NCBI GenBank assembly: GCA_002315505.1
Contig: DCGX01000034.1
Span: forward strand, 1 to 64,000
Length of the DNA stretch: 64,000 nt
Source: Ruminococcaceae bacterium UBA1767
Lineage (GTDB): Bacteria > Bacillota > Clostridia > Oscillospirales > Acutalibacteraceae
Direction: 5' to 3'
Shown: positions 16,785 through 25,836 of the stretch, one piece after another
How the letters are laid out: each line of letters opens with the position of its first letter
How positions within the stretch are numbered: position 1 is the first letter of the stretch
Made by a program: the position numbers and the translations under genes
The notes under the pieces: model-generated
What the model saw: only the letters and a program-made list of their open reading frames with translations
Databases searched by the model: none
Told to the model about the DNA's origin: nothing

Positions 16785-17603
16785 TTACAGGGCAAGCTCA
16801 ATTATCAGCACGATAACTGATATCAGAGCAAAAATCAGAAAAATCGGGAGAATTCTCTTTTTAATAAAATTCACTTTTTTCATTCGGGAAATTTCAGTTT
16901 CACGAATAGCTTTAATTACAGGGTCCTGTTCTTCCTCTTCAAGCTCACGGATTATTCCTTCGCAGATTTCAATGTGCTCGTCTGCATCAAGCCACCCGGG
17001 AATAGAGCGGAACTGTTCAATAGCCCAACGATAATCTTCGACTTCTTTTGCATTGTTTTTCAGAAAATCGACGGTGTTTGAATAAATCTCGCTTTTTCGT
17101 TCGATTTCAGCTTTTTTGCGACTCGATTTTGCGAGCGCATCGGAATTTTTGTAACCACTGAGACTTTCAAATATTTTAACGGCATTGAAATAATCCGACG
17201 AGCATTGAGCTTTTTCCGTAAGATGAACAGCCTTGTTGTATTCGCTTTCAATTTTATGCTGTTCTGCCTTTTCAGAAGCGAGCTTCTGATAATTCTTCAG
17301 CTCCTCGACGAGCTTTTCATCACCGTAACGTATAGCTTTTTTGTAGTAAAAATTATCATCAAATGGTTCAGTACAGAACTTCAGCTTTTCTTTTTTACGA
17401 ATTTTTAATTCTGCGAGCAATCTTCCGAGGCAGGCGTAAGCATTGTGGGTATCGATTTCAAGGACTTCTTCAAAATAAGAATCAGCCTCGTCCCACTTTC
17501 GTTCATCAAGCAAAATAAATGCTTTATTCAATAGCTTTTTTACATCAGACTTCAGCAACTTGTCAGCCGTATTGTCTTTGTTGTAGCGTTTGTAGTCAGC
17601 CAT
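16785..17603 (-). CDS. TPR-like protein with C-terminal membrane anchor
   Basis: A 272-residue protein, mostly helical and charged. Residues ~20-60 form a clear TPR-type helical pair (AFILLDERKWDEADSYFEEVLEIDTHNAYACLGRLL). Residues ~115-165 and ~170-225 look like further helical repeats rich in Lys and Glu. One transmembrane helix (about 250-270) ends the protein, so the bulk faces the cytoplasm. I start at 17603 (AGGA spaced correctly; conserved-looking MADYKRYNK) rather than at 17678, inside the promoter. It is divergent from the eight-gene tubulin/vWA cluster and shares its regulatory region, so it may be a ninth component acting as an adaptor; that is inference. Confidence 0.65.
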   Translation of the reverse strand: MADYKRYNKDNTADKLLKSDVKKLLNKAFILLDERKWDEADSYFEEVLEIDTHNAYACLGRLLAELKIRKKEKLKFCTEPFDDNFYYKKAIRYGDEKLVEELKNYQKLASEKAEQHKIESEYNKAVHLTEKAQCSSDYFNAVKIFESLSGYKNSDALAKSSRKKAEIERKSEIYSNTVDFLKNNAKEVEDYRWAIEQFRSIPGWLDADEHIEICEGIIRELEEEEQDPVIKAIRETEISRMKKVNFIKKRILPIFLIFALISVIVLIIELAL

Positions 17604-17649
17604 GCTTTCATTCCTGTTCTTTGTAATAGAAATTGCTCTTGTATACATT

Positions 17650-17678
17650 ATTATATAATATCTTCGTGAATAAATCAA
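17650..17678 (-). promoter_or_regulatory. promoter of the TPR membrane protein gene
   Basis: On the minus strand, TTGATT (17678-17673), a 17-base spacer and TATAAT (17655-17650) lie 46 bases before the chosen start. Confidence 0.7.
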
Positions 17679-17729
17679 TAATTTAATAATTCTTGTGATA
17701 CGAAAAATACTTAAAATATTATTAAAAAT

Positions 17730-17762
17730 CAGTTACAAATTAGTTACAAATTAGTTAAAATA
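17730..17762 (+). repeat. three tandem 11-bp direct repeats upstream of the cluster promoter
   Basis: CAGTTACAAAT, TAGTTACAAAT and TAGTTAAAATA follow each other at an exact 11-base period, close to one helical turn. They end 11 bases before the -35 box of the next promoter and lie between two divergent promoters. Such same-face spacing is typical of sites for a cooperatively bound regulator. Confidence 0.7.
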
Positions 17763-17773
17763 ATGTATAATTA

Positions 17774-17802
17774 TTGACTTTTTTGAAGTAAAATGATAGA
17801 AT
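17774..17802 (+). promoter_or_regulatory. promoter of the tubulin/vWA cluster
   Basis: TTGACT (17774-17779), a 17-base spacer and TAGAAT (17797-17802). Transcription would begin near 17809, which excludes the upstream in-frame ATG at 17801 as a start. Confidence 0.75.
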
Positions 17803-17822
17803 GAATCACAATGAGGGTGAAA

Positions 17823-17837
17823 ATGAGATTGGGGTAA
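17823..17837 (+). CDS. four-codon leader ORF (MRLG) overlapping the vWA start region
   Basis: ATG-AGA-TTG-GGG-TAA follows a good ribosome site (GAGGGTGA, 17813-17820). Its stop overlaps the in-frame ATG at 17837 as TAATG. This geometry is typical of termination-reinitiation coupling. It is too short to judge by composition. Confidence 0.35.
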   Translation: MRLG

Positions 17838-17842
17838 TGAGA

Positions 17843-20095
17843 ATGTATAATTCAATAGTATCTGCACACAAAATATGCCGAAAATCACTGTTTAAATCGT
17901 TAGTATCTTTATGCTTGATTTTTACTGTGATTTTGGGCTCTTTTTCTTTTCTTTCAGTGCCTTCGAGTGCGTCTGCAAGTCCGTCAAAGGTTATCAATTT
18001 GGTTTTTGATGATTCTGAGAGTATGATTATTGATTTCGGAATGAAAACGCAGCAGGATAAATGGTGTCAGGCTAAGTACGCTCTTGAAATTTTTGCTGCA
18101 ATGCTCGATAAGAAGGATGTTTTGAATATCTATTATATGAGTGACTATTGCAGAAAAGCTACAGGAGACACGGACAAAGATTTGAAATGGTATGCTCTCG
18201 ACAGAATATCAAATTATGATCTGGCTTTGACGACATTTGCAAAGCCGTTAACAGTAAAGGGTACCGAGTCAGCTCAGGACAGAGTTGATAAAATCCATAA
18301 TAAAATAACAGTAGCCGGCTCAACACCTTTTTATGTCGTGGAAAAGGCATATAGTGATCTTAAAAAGGCGACGGGATTTGATCAAAAATGGTTTGTTGTT
18401 TTGACTGACGGCGCATTCATTGACCGTGTTGATGTTACTGCAAAGAAGGAAATTGAAACCAATAAGGATGAAGTGAAAAGCAAGTTTATGGAGTATAACG
18501 GAAAGGATGGAATCCGTGTTGAATACTTCGGAATCGGCAAAGATTCACTTGATCTAACTTCAATCGGAAGTAATTTCAGAAGAGCGGTAAACAGTGAAGA
18601 TGTCCCGACGGTTATGAGATTGATTTGCCAGGATGTTTACAATCGTCCGTCAATGGGAAGCAACTATAATGAAGCGACGAAAGAAATTAATGTCGAAATT
18701 CCGCTCAGTCAGATTGTTATTTTCACTCAGGGTGAAGACAGTAAGGTTAATGGGGTATCCGGAATAAACGAAACGCCTTCGGTTTGCAATGTTAAATACA
18801 GTACCAAGGCGACAACAAGCAATAGATTTCCGAATTACTATCAGGACGGTAAATACAAATATGATACATCACTGACAGGCAGTGTTTATATTTATGAAGG
18901 GAAATATGCTCCTGGGAAATATAAGATTTCCACCAATGCAAAAAATGTTGAGGTTTACTATCTGTTAGACGTTACTCCAAAGGTTTACCTTTATAATGCT
19001 GATTCAGAGGAAACTATTCCTGTTGATGATAAAATTGTTGCAGGTACATACACAATCAATTGCATTCTTGAGGATGAAGATGGAAATAATTATAGTGACA
19101 AAATCAAGAGCAATGTAACCTATAAAGTTAATGTTGGTGATAAGGTTTACGCAAACAATGAGTCCATTACACTCAGCGAGGGCGATGTTACCTTTGAAAC
19201 AGAGGCGGCATTTGACATAACAGGTCAGGAACCTGTTTCAAACATACAGACTGGTAAGGTAAAGGCGGCTGACCTTGTTATCAAGCCGGAGAAGAAAGAA
19301 ATTGAGGTTGATTATTCTAAATTAGGAGAAGAGGATTACAAAAACAACACTCCGATTGTAATCAATGCTACTTGTAGAAAAGAAAAACTCACTCAGGAGG
19401 AATGGAAGAATCTTAAGCTTACCGCAGCCACAAAGACGGGTAAGGAAAACATTGATTTTGTTGTGACCTTAGGCAAGGATGTTTCTACATATTACATTTA
19501 TCCAAAGTGGAAGGACAACAATAAAAAGGAAGCAAAGTATGGCAAGATGAAGGTATTCATCAATGCTGAACTGGCAAAGGATGGCAGTGAGATCCTTACT
19601 AGCAAAACCAAGGTTACTCTTAATGTTAAAGCAACCTTGTGGGAAAAGATAGTGAAAAACCTGAAGTGGATTATTCCGATACTCGCATTATTGTTGCTTT
19701 ATATTATCTATAAATCAACGAAGGCTTATCCAAGTGTTATCAGATCAAAGATAGGACGCTCGGTCGGAAAGAATGTCAGACTCAATGGTGATACACTTTC
19801 TGTTATCGGAAGCCAGACAACATCCGGACGTCCGCAGGTTTCCTTCTCGACAAAGAAGGTTGACAGAAGATGGACAACATCTTCTGCAAGAAGAATATGC
19901 CTTACAGGTATTTCGAGCTTTAATGATGTTACTTCGATTCAGGTTAAGGGAAAGACATATGATTTTAATCCTTCAACCTGCGAGTGGGAGCCGAAATTTA
20001 AGGAAACTGAAGTAAGCTCAAATGCAAGGTTTAACTTATCTAAGCCAAGTGCAGATATTGATTTCAATTGTAAATTATATACTAAGAAAAAATAA
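17843..20095 (+). CDS. extracytoplasmic vWA-domain protein with C-terminal membrane helix
   Basis: A 750-residue protein. Residues ~15-45 are a signal peptide or anchor. A von Willebrand A domain follows with an intact metal-ion site, D56-x-S58-x-S60 (in NLVFDDSESM), and a later VVLTDGAF segment. Residues ~260-600 look like beta-rich Ig-type domains. One transmembrane helix (about 608-625) leads to a basic ~125-residue cytoplasmic tail. So the vWA face is outside and the tail inside, where it could meet the tubulin-like protein encoded next. I choose 17843 because GGGG is 8 bases upstream; 17837 is an alternative through coupling to the MRLG leader ORF. First gene of the eight-gene cluster. 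Confidence 0.8.
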   Translation: MYNSIVSAHKICRKSLFKSLVSLCLIFTVILGSFSFLSVPSSASASPSKVINLVFDDSESMIIDFGMKTQQDKWCQAKYALEIFAAMLDKKDVLNIYYMSDYCRKATGDTDKDLKWYALDRISNYDLALTTFAKPLTVKGTESAQDRVDKIHNKITVAGSTPFYVVEKAYSDLKKATGFDQKWFVVLTDGAFIDRVDVTAKKEIETNKDEVKSKFMEYNGKDGIRVEYFGIGKDSLDLTSIGSNFRRAVNSEDVPTVMRLICQDVYNRPSMGSNYNEATKEINVEIPLSQIVIFTQGEDSKVNGVSGINETPSVCNVKYSTKATTSNRFPNYYQDGKYKYDTSLTGSVYIYEGKYAPGKYKISTNAKNVEVYYLLDVTPKVYLYNADSEETIPVDDKIVAGTYTINCILEDEDGNNYSDKIKSNVTYKVNVGDKVYANNESITLSEGDVTFETEAAFDITGQEPVSNIQTGKVKAADLVIKPEKKEIEVDYSKLGEEDYKNNTPIVINATCRKEKLTQEEWKNLKLTAATKTGKENIDFVVTLGKDVSTYYIYPKWKDNNKKEAKYGKMKVFINAELAKDGSEILTSKTKVTLNVKATLWEKIVKNLKWIIPILALLLLYIIYKSTKAYPSVIRSKIGRSVGKNVRLNGDTLSVIGSQTTSGRPQVSFSTKKVDRRWTTSSARRICLTGISSFNDVTSIQVKGKTYDFNPSTCEWEPKFKETEVSSNARFNLSKPSADIDFNCKLYTKKK

Positions 20096-20115
20096 AATTG
20101 AAAGGGAGAACTCTT

Positions 20116-23100
20116 ATGAGAAAAGAACAACTTAAAAAGAACAACCCAAAAGCTACGCTGTTTGTCGGTGTAGGCGGTATCGGCTCTAAAATTATCAGAG
20201 GCGTTGCCGAAAGAGCAATGAAGGACAATACTGACAGTATCAGATTTGTTGTTATGGATACTGACGCTAACGACTTGGGCAATCTCAGATCGGGTAATAA
20301 CATCACTACTGTTCAGACATCTTCTCCGAGATCTGTTAAGGATTACCTCGAGAACGACGCAATGGCAAGAAGGGACTGGTTTCCTGAAAACAGAATTCTT
20401 GATGACAAGACTGTTTCAGAAGGTGCAGGTCAGGTCAGATCGATTTCTCGTCTTGCTCTTAACGCTTGTATTAAGCAGAACGAAATTTCAAAGCTCTATA
20501 AGGCTATTGATGAATTATTTCTCAAAGACGGTCGTGACCTCAAGCAGGCAATGAGAGTTGTTATTGCTTCAACTGCTGCAGGTGGAACAGGTTCAGGTAT
20601 TGCTATGATGACAGGTATGCTCATCAGACAGTATATAAAGGAAAAATATCCGGAGTCTGCAGCAATTATCCGTGGACTTATTATTCTTCCGGGTGTTATG
20701 GATACAGTTATCGAAACACAGACGGAAAGAGAAGGCTTGCGTAGAAACGGTTACGCAACGATTAAGGAAATCAATGCGTTTATGGTTAAGGGTAGCGGAT
20801 TCTGTGATTCAGTAAAAGAACTCGAACGTTACTCAGACCTTAATATTGTTCTTCCGACAACAGCTTCAGGAACAAATAGACTTGAAAATCTTCCGTTTGA
20901 TTTCTGTTTCCTCGTAGATAGACAGGATGACAATCAGGGTAGCATGCCTGAGCTCGGTCAGTACATCAATTCTTGTTCACAGAGCTTGTATGAGCAGAAT
21001 ATCGGACCTCTCAGCGGACGTGCATTCAGCCAGGAAGATAATATTATTAAGGAATTCCTTAATCCTGAGAATATGGGTCGAAATCGTTTTGGTGGTATCG
21101 GTTCATCTATCCTCAGATATCCTTATGGCAAAATTAGAGATTATATTGCTTACCTCTGGGCACTTGAGTGTATTGTCGGAAGAGCCACAAATGGCGACGA
21201 AGACGAGAATACAGATGCAATAATAAACACTTCATGGTCAGAGTATGATGAGAAATACAAGATGGAACTTCATGCATACGAAACCAATCCGGGAGCATCA
21301 CTCAGCGATAAGCCTACACTCGGCAAGGTGTATATTGACACTCTTAACACATCACAGGACAGATTCAGCGAAACCTTGAGAAAAGAATACTTGCTTCGTA
21401 AGGATCCTACTCCTGACAGTGGTGAAAACATTGGCTCTAAGATGGACAGAGCTGTAATGAGGTACATCAAGGCTGTTGTCAGCAAGGCTGTTGAAACGAT
21501 TAAGAGAGACAGTAAATTTGTTATGGCAGAGAATGATTATGCCGACGATTCAAGAACATTCTCACAGAGACTTTCTTCTTTGGAAAATATTCAGAATGCT
21601 TCATGCGACTATGCAAAGGAAATCGCAAAGAACTTTGCAAAGTCAGTATTTTATAATCGTGAGAGAATTGAAAAAAGCTGTGACGATTATATGCCTGAGG
21701 CACTCTTTAAGAATGCCGGTGTTACAATGCATCCAAATGCAGTAAGATATTTACTTTACAAGCTCAGGGATGCTCTTAATAAAGAAAAGGACAGAGTAGG
21801 CGATGGCCATATTGCTGCTTTCAACGATGGAATTAATGACATTAAGGGACTTAATCCTGAAGACAGAGCAGCAAATGAAAAGAAATTCAGTGTTGTTGGT
21901 AATATGGCAAAGGAAGCAACTCTCAGAGAGATGTGCGCTGCTCTTGACGATACAAACAATCTTACGGATAAGATTAACAGTGAATCAAAGAGAAATTGTG
22001 CAGGGTATCTTGAAACACTTTATGAAATGATTAAGGACCAGTGCAGTATTATGGCAACACTCGCTGTTTGTGAGCAGGGCCTTGAATTTGTTCAGCTGAT
22101 GATTGACCATATTGAAGATTTCTACAGAGGCTTTGACGATAAGGTAAGAAGTCTCAAAAAGTGGAGAAAGGATATCGTTTCAGACCTTGAATTCCATAAG
22201 GGTGATTGTCTCAGAAACGTATGTGCTACTGAAGCTATGATGGATGTTCTTTCATCATATGTTTCAAGACCGAGCAATGGTGAACTTTTACCTGCAAACC
22301 TCAATGCAAAAATCTTTAACGCACTTAAGGAGAATATCTATCTTGAGCGTCAAAAGAGCTATGATCCGTTTGCAGCAGGCGACAAGAAGGATATTTTTGA
22401 TGAGATTCTTCTTGACTATTTCCGTGAAACGGTTGATTCAACCTGCGCAGATGTTCTGGATATGAATATTCTTCAGGCTCTTGCAATGGAATTTAAGATT
22501 GACAGAGAGCTTGCAAATGATAAGGATAATGAAGGCTCAAAGGTACTAAGAGACAGATATATTACAGATAGAATACTCAATGCTGAAAATCTTGCAGCTC
22601 CCGGTATCGGAAAGAATGACTTCGATGAGCGCCGTGAGGTAAAGGCAAGAGGCTACAATGACGGAATTGTTGATGGTGAGGGTATCAGAATCAGCGATTA
22701 TCTTCCTAAGTCAACACCTTCGTCATCAATCTCAAAGTATGAGATCCACTTCTTCAGAGCTCTTTACAATGTTACACCGACACAGCTTTCAAAGTTCTGC
22801 AGCAATGTTGAAAAGGACGAGAACGGCAATATTAAGATTGTAAATGACTATGACGGAAGCATAGGAGGCGGCGAATACTTCAAGGCATATCAGAAGTATA
22901 TGGAAAATATCGGACCAGATTGCAAAAAGAATTCAGTTATTACTCCGCACGCCGATAAGCGTTGGGATTCAATTTCGGTTATGCCTGAGCTTGACCTTAA
23001 CTATCAGAAGGTATTGATGATTAACATTCATCAGGCATTCTTCTATGGTTTCCTTTATGGTATTATTACATATGATGCATTTGACCAGAAGATGAAGAAT

Positions 23101-23718
23101 ATCTACAGATATGAAAATCTTGATGGCGATATCAAGAAGTTTACAGTATCAAATAAGACTGAGTGTGACGAGCTTTATGAGGTCCTTGACGCTCTCTACT
23201 TTGACAGAGCTGCTGTTAAGTCAATTCATAGGTATGCATTGGCAAAGCATATTAAGGATAAGGATAAGCATTCCCCATACGAGAAGACTTCTTTTGCACG
23301 TGGAATTGAAAACCTTACAGACAATTTCCTTGTAGGTGGATTTGATAAGGGAAATGAAAAGACATCAGTTTTTGAAATCCCGCTTATGTACTTCAATTCA
23401 CTTCCTCCTAAAATGAGAGATGATGACGAAATTGTTCTTATGGTTAACTCTATTTTTGATGCAATTTCAAACGAACTCAGCGAATTCGAAGATCCGGATA
23501 AGTATAACGGGCATCTTGCTAAGATTCTTACAGAACAGTATGAACTTTTGGTTGAGAACTATAAGAAGGAAAAGAATGAACCACTCAGAAATGGTATGCC
23601 GATTAAATTGAATTTCGTTGTTACTACTGTTTACAAGAGATTGGTTGCCAAGCTCGAACAGCTCGACATTCAGGATGTTGAGGAAGAGGTTATCCGTCTT
23701 AAGAAGTTAATTAAATAA
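20116..23718 (+). CDS. large tubulin/FtsZ-like GTPase (Tubulin_2-type)
   Basis: A 1200-residue cytoplasmic protein. The N-terminal third has the tubulin/FtsZ GTP-binding plan: VGVGGIGSK at residues 17-25 (first strand and loop), VMDTDANDL at about 48, and the tubulin signature loop GGTGSG at 156-161. The last ~850 residues are helical and not recognised. It is not FtsZ, which is ~370 residues and lacks this extension; PF13809-type tubulin-like proteins are the likely group. The start at 20116 follows AAAGGGA. Comparative genomics has, as I recall, linked such FtsZ-like families with vWA proteins and predicted membrane remodelling. It may polymerise beneath the membrane proteins encoded around it. 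Polymerisation and GTPase activity are inferred. Confidence 0.8.
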   Translation: MRKEQLKKNNPKATLFVGVGGIGSKIIRGVAERAMKDNTDSIRFVVMDTDANDLGNLRSGNNITTVQTSSPRSVKDYLENDAMARRDWFPENRILDDKTVSEGAGQVRSISRLALNACIKQNEISKLYKAIDELFLKDGRDLKQAMRVVIASTAAGGTGSGIAMMTGMLIRQYIKEKYPESAAIIRGLIILPGVMDTVIETQTEREGLRRNGYATIKEINAFMVKGSGFCDSVKELERYSDLNIVLPTTASGTNRLENLPFDFCFLVDRQDDNQGSMPELGQYINSCSQSLYEQNIGPLSGRAFSQEDNIIKEFLNPENMGRNRFGGIGSSILRYPYGKIRDYIAYLWALECIVGRATNGDEDENTDAIINTSWSEYDEKYKMELHAYETNPGASLSDKPTLGKVYIDTLNTSQDRFSETLRKEYLLRKDPTPDSGENIGSKMDRAVMRYIKAVVSKAVETIKRDSKFVMAENDYADDSRTFSQRLSSLENIQNASCDYAKEIAKNFAKSVFYNRERIEKSCDDYMPEALFKNAGVTMHPNAVRYLLYKLRDALNKEKDRVGDGHIAAFNDGINDIKGLNPEDRAANEKKFSVVGNMAKEATLREMCAALDDTNNLTDKINSESKRNCAGYLETLYEMIKDQCSIMATLAVCEQGLEFVQLMIDHIEDFYRGFDDKVRSLKKWRKDIVSDLEFHKGDCLRNVCATEAMMDVLSSYVSRPSNGELLPANLNAKIFNALKENIYLERQKSYDPFAAGDKKDIFDEILLDYFRETVDSTCADVLDMNILQALAMEFKIDRELANDKDNEGSKVLRDRYITDRILNAENLAAPGIGKNDFDERREVKARGYNDGIVDGEGIRISDYLPKSTPSSSISKYEIHFFRALYNVTPTQLSKFCSNVEKDENGNIKIVNDYDGSIGGGEYFKAYQKYMENIGPDCKKNSVITPHADKRWDSISVMPELDLNYQKVLMINIHQAFFYGFLYGIITYDAFDQKMKNIYRYENLDGDIKKFTVSNKTECDELYEVLDALYFDRAAVKSIHRYALAKHIKDKDKHSPYEKTSFARGIENLTDNFLVGGFDKGNEKTSVFEIPLMYFNSLPPKMRDDDEIVLMVNSIFDAISNELSEFEDPDKYNGHLAKILTEQYELLVENYKKEKNEPLRNGMPIKLNFVVTTVYKRLVAKLEQLDIQDVEEEVIRLKKLIK

Positions 23719-23769
23719 TTATTACAGTACATTTACTACTGAAACCTAATATGAAGGTGTGGTGATTAA

Positions 23770-25836
23770 ATGTTTACGGTAGTAATTTCTTCAAAAAAGG
23801 TTCGTGAGGATTGTCAGAAGAAATACAAACGATTTCTTGAACCGCTTTTTGATTCGGAAAAGTTTGTGTTTTGCGACTGGGATATAACTGGGGACAGCAT
23901 TGACAGTGCTGTTCCCGAGTTAAAGCACTATGCTGCTGAGAATAAGGAATGGAGAGCAGTTATAGTTGAAGATGGTAACGATTTCGGTAATGGTAAAATT
24001 ATCGAAGATGAACAGCGCCGACAGAAAAACCCATATGATTTCGTTAATTGTACCGTCAGGGTTGATGATCTGAAATCAGTTGACGAGGTGTCAGGATTCA
24101 GAGCGGAAAAATATGCTGCTTATGAAAAAGCAGTGTCCAATCCTTTGGTTAAACTCGGAACATGGTTATGTGAAGGCTGTGTAAAGAATAAACCGGAACT
24201 CGACGAGAAATTTTTGGAGGTCTCAAGGGAATGCGGAGACGAATACAAAGCATGGCTTGACAGCACAGGGACTGATATTTGTGATGCTGAATATGACCTC
24301 TGCCGAAATAAGAAATATGAAATAGTTTCACAATTTTATAATCCTGACTTAATAACATTTAACAGACCGAATCAGGTGTTGTGTATTGCTCCGAGGACAT
24401 TTGATGATGATAAATTGTTTTCAAAGCTTGCATGGGCGAAGACTGACGAATTTGATTATTCCGTTTTTTACGATGACAATTTGTACCCGAACAAGCTGAG
24501 ATATCTTATTTATGATATCCCGTATTTTGACCATCAGAATTATGAGTCGGAGTATGTAAACTTCCTTTTATTCTTATTAATATTTGCGGGAAATGAGTAC
24601 CCTGTTGACGTACTCAGAGCAAACAGGGTATACAAAATCAATTGTGAAACAGATGATAATGCATTGTCAACGTTTCTTTCGCTTTATGATTTCAAGTTGT
24701 CTAATACGGGTTCTTACCTTGCGAGAAAAATTAATGAGTTAAATAACAGGACTCCGCAGATTTTATCCGAGTCTGAGCTTAATGATTATTTCTTATTTGA
24801 TTCCAATGTTCCGGTAAGGCTTGACGATGATTTCGATCAGGAACTTCTGAAAGCTGAATACAGAAAAATAGGGCTTTCAAGAGATTGTCCTACTGAAGAA
24901 ATGGATTTGTGGAAGGCTCAGTTTACAAGGATTATCAAGAATTTTAAATTCTTTATGAAACAGCCGAGACGTTCGCTTAGCAGAGCATCGGATTATGTAA
25001 GAGAAAACGATACTGCTAATCTTGAAAAAGCATCTGCAATCAATAAATTCCAGGAGGAAGATGTTGAAGAGAAGCTCTATGAAGACGAACGTAAAATGAT
25101 AGAAACACGAATTCAAAGTGTGTGTAATACTAAGCCTTATTTTAAGGCGTTTTCTGATAGTGATAAAGAAATCAGAAGAACAATTCGAACACGTATGACT
25201 AAAAAGACAACTATTATTTTGTCTTTAGTTGTACTTTTGATTTATCTTGCAGGCTTTATTCCATTGTTTGTCAGCAATCTTAAAGAAGATGGTGCACTCT
25301 CTGTTGCTTCCACAATGACTATTTGTGCAGGATTAGCTATGGCAGCATTCGGATTTACATGCCTTTTCTTCCTAAGAAGTAAGCTGGTAAAGAAAATTCG
25401 TGCATTTAATGAGAAGATGAATGAAATTGTTAATCTTGTATTTAACGGAATGAGTCGTTCGGCAGAATATCTTGGTAAGATTTGTGATATTCTGAGAATA
25501 AATTCTGTGCTGAATTATCTTCACCAGGATCATGATGAAACAAGTATTCAATGCAGTGTCTATAAAAATCACATCGAACAGATTGAAAAAGAACGTCGTG
25601 AATGCGGGTATATTTTCAGTAAATTTATTAACAAGAAAAGCGTTGTTACCGACATAGAAGATTTCGAGCCATATGAATATGACTACACAAAAGATGTTGA
25701 GTATGAGTACAAAGTACCGAGTCGTCTTTGGAGTGAGCGAAATATTTCATTTATGCAAAGGGACAATGTTGTTGCAGTTCCAGTTAACTTTGTGAAATCG
25801 ATTTCAGTAGAAAGGGAGGAATTGTTTAATGTATGA
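23770..25836 (+). CDS. two-pass membrane protein of the tubulin/vWA cluster, unknown function
   Basis: A 688-residue protein I do not recognise. Residues 1-~470 are cytoplasmic-looking, acidic and mixed alpha/beta, opening with MFTVVISSKKV and an apparent alpha/beta unit ending AVIVEDGND. Two transmembrane helices follow at about 478-498 and 515-540, joined by a short loop. The C-terminal ~145 residues are helical, then acidic and tyrosine-rich. GGTGTGGTG-like sequence precedes the ATG. It overlaps the next gene by 8 bases, so the two products are probably made in a fixed ratio. A membrane adaptor between tubulin-like and protease subunits is a guess from position. Confidence 0.7.
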   Translation: MFTVVISSKKVREDCQKKYKRFLEPLFDSEKFVFCDWDITGDSIDSAVPELKHYAAENKEWRAVIVEDGNDFGNGKIIEDEQRRQKNPYDFVNCTVRVDDLKSVDEVSGFRAEKYAAYEKAVSNPLVKLGTWLCEGCVKNKPELDEKFLEVSRECGDEYKAWLDSTGTDICDAEYDLCRNKKYEIVSQFYNPDLITFNRPNQVLCIAPRTFDDDKLFSKLAWAKTDEFDYSVFYDDNLYPNKLRYLIYDIPYFDHQNYESEYVNFLLFLLIFAGNEYPVDVLRANRVYKINCETDDNALSTFLSLYDFKLSNTGSYLARKINELNNRTPQILSESELNDYFLFDSNVPVRLDDDFDQELLKAEYRKIGLSRDCPTEEMDLWKAQFTRIIKNFKFFMKQPRRSLSRASDYVRENDTANLEKASAINKFQEEDVEEKLYEDERKMIETRIQSVCNTKPYFKAFSDSDKEIRRTIRTRMTKKTTIILSLVVLLIYLAGFIPLFVSNLKEDGALSVASTMTICAGLAMAAFGFTCLFFLRSKLVKKIRAFNEKMNEIVNLVFNGMSRSAEYLGKICDILRINSVLNYLHQDHDETSIQCSVYKNHIEQIEKERRECGYIFSKFINKKSVVTDIEDFEPYEYDYTKDVEYEYKVPSRLWSERNISFMQRDNVVAVPVNFVKSISVEREELFNV

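Noticed and set aside
20116..23718. Cell-division FtsZ
   Set aside because: The protein is three times too long, lacks FtsZ C-terminal peptide, and its neighbours are not dcw-cluster genes.
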